In this document: positions 62,969 through 64,000 of the stretch, one piece after another
Layout of the letters: every line of letters starts with the position of its first letter
Position numbering within the stretch: position 1 is the first letter of the stretch
From: Kiritimatiellia bacterium
GTDB lineage: Bacteria; Verrucomicrobiota; Kiritimatiellia; UBA8416; YA12-FULL-48-11
NCBI GenBank assembly: GCA_028716365.1
Contig: JAQUPZ010000008.1
Location: 186,001 to 250,000 of the forward strand
Reading direction: 5' to 3'
DNA: 64,000 nucleotides
The notes under the pieces: model-generated
Told to the model about the DNA's origin: nothing
What the model saw: the letters and a program-made list of their open reading frames with translations, nothing else
Database searches by the model: none
Made by a program: the position numbers and the translations under genes

Positions 62969-63922
62969 ATGCGTCGCTTTAACTGCATAACGATTCATTG
63001 TATTCTTGTACTTGTTCTAACGGGCTATTCTCCCGCCACGGCACAGAATGACCAGATCAATATCGGCGACATCTTGCAGAGTGGCGAACAGTGGGTGCAG
63101 GAGAATATCGATCCCGATGTCCTCCGTTTCCTAGGGGATATGGACCAGGCAAAGGTACAAAAGCTGATCCGCGATTTTCAACAATGGCTTCATGGCGATC
63201 AAGTGGCGAATATTGCTTCCATCAAGGAGACGGCTGCCGTCGTATTGCCCTTGATGGAAAAATACGAAGAGACCTGGCCCTACGCAGTATGGCTGAAGAC
63301 CCGGCTGGACTACCTCGAAATGGCAGACCAATTCAAACACACACTGCCTCCACCAAAGGTTGAACCCGGCCAGCCGCTCAAACCGATTCCCAATCCGGAA
63401 CCGGAAGTGGAACGAAAAGCATGGAAAAAACAGCTTGAAAAAAGGCCCTTGCCGAAAGGAGCCGAAAAATATGTAGCCCGTCTGAAACCTATCTTCGCCG
63501 CACAGAAGGTACCGGAAAAACTGGTCTGGCTCGCAGAAGTCGAATCATCTTTTACTCCATCTGCCCGCAGTCCGGCTGGAGCGGCTGGTATGTTTCAGTT
63601 GATGCCACGTACCGCCAAACTCTATGGTCTTTCCTCGTGGCCGCGTGATGAACGTTACCAGCCGGAAAAGAGCGCAAAGGCTGCAGCCAGATATCTGAAG
63701 TATCTCCACGGAGAGTTTGATAATTGGCCCCTGGCCCTGGCGGCCTATAATGCGGGAGAGGGCCGGGTTCGAAATCTCCTGAACCGCCACAAGGCGAAAA
63801 GTTTTGACAAGATCGCCACACATCTACCAGCCGAGACGCAGATGTATGTGCCGAAAATCGAAGCGACGCTCCTTCGTCGCGAAGGTATTACGCTCTCCCA
63901 GTTGTCCGGGCCTGAATCATAG
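62969..63922 (+). CDS. Lytic transglycosylase (GH23, SLT domain)
   Basis: A 317-residue protein with a signal peptide (ITIHCILVLVLTGYSPATA). The C-terminal ~140 residues are the SLT/GH23 domain: catalytic Glu in WLAEVESSFTPSARS, GAAGMFQLMPRTAKLYGL, AARYLKYLHGEFDNW and ALAAYNAGEGRVRN. It cleaves peptidoglycan to form anhydro-muropeptides, for wall remodelling or insertion of complexes. The N-terminal half is a helical, proline-containing region that may bind partners. A GAGAG site precedes the start. It is transcribed 76 bases after the isomerase gene. Confidence 0.93.
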   Translation: MRRFNCITIHCILVLVLTGYSPATAQNDQINIGDILQSGEQWVQENIDPDVLRFLGDMDQAKVQKLIRDFQQWLHGDQVANIASIKETAAVVLPLMEKYEETWPYAVWLKTRLDYLEMADQFKHTLPPPKVEPGQPLKPIPNPEPEVERKAWKKQLEKRPLPKGAEKYVARLKPIFAAQKVPEKLVWLAEVESSFTPSARSPAGAAGMFQLMPRTAKLYGLSSWPRDERYQPEKSAKAAARYLKYLHGEFDNWPLALAAYNAGEGRVRNLLNRHKAKSFDKIATHLPAETQMYVPKIEATLLRREGITLSQLSGPES

Positions 63923-64000
63923 AATTGCTTCTTTCTGTATTCTGTCGTTACAACCAAATGATTACGCATTTCGGCGCCAGCCTTGTCTCCCATTCACCCA

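Overview
The window comes from a bacterial chromosome, most likely a heterotroph of the PVC superphylum (Lentisphaerota/Kiritimatiellota/Planctomycetota type). This is an inference from gene content: twin-arginine-tagged Gfo/Idh and TIM-barrel enzymes, a GH109-like enzyme, GH29 fucosidase, 3-keto-disaccharide hydrolase (DUF1080), BNR/sialidase-fold proteins, and an ExbD protein next to a membrane-anchored squalene-cyclase-like repeat protein. Genes lie on both strands in short operons, mostly with AGGAG-type ribosome sites. No rRNA, CRISPR array, transposase or integrase was recognised.

Region by region. 1-11.5 kb is secreted or TAT-exported carbohydrate metabolism, interrupted by the ExbD/squalene-repeat pair. 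11.7-24.9 kb is mostly housekeeping: a thioredoxin-DsbD fusion, pgi, an operon of M50 protease, response regulator, BON-like protein and speA, then a glycosyltransferase, pgpA, an ADP-ribosylglycohydrolase-like enzyme and ettA. 25-33.5 kb has the fucosidase, an SGNH hydrolase, DUF202, DUF4416, a QueG-like ferredoxin protein, DUF1080 and an AGCS symporter. At 33.6-37.2 kb an AraC regulator diverges from a three-gene operon (GDP-mannose-3,5-epimerase-like enzyme, atypical GHMP kinase, tandem nucleotidyltransferase) that looks like a nucleotide-sugar pathway.

38.2-56.5 kb is the most interesting part. An intact tRNA-Asn (38656-38730) has a GIY-YIG nuclease gene ending inside its 5' end and a broken tRNA-Asn copy further upstream. 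Downstream lie about 16 kb of redox, hypoxia and dormancy-type genes: WrbA, universal stress protein, two ferritin-like proteins, a YHS lipoprotein, hemerythrin, lipoprotein thiol peroxidase, exported Fe/Mn SOD, a dihydroorotate-dehydrogenase-like protein, a membrane protein with a 30-residue companion, ferredoxin, Hsp20, superoxide reductase, a Ser/Thr kinase, a large GAF/PAS NarL-type sensor kinase and two response regulators. Five copies of a 17-bp dyad (WTMAGG-N5-CCYGAT) sit in intergenic regions of this stretch only, and a near-exact direct repeat of the tRNA-Asn 3' end lies at 56428-56455. I read it as a DosR-like stress regulon in a tRNA-anchored genomic island.

57-60.8 kb is visibly more GC-rich: a sialidase-fold protein, a TAT-tagged TIM-barrel protein, a gene broken by an in-frame TGA, and then a class II aldolase. 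The end holds two zinc-ribbon proteins, another TAT-tagged sugar isomerase-like protein and a lytic transglycosylase. Small palindromic elements occur at 25.0-25.4 and 37.3-37.6 kb and inside the broken tRNA copy.
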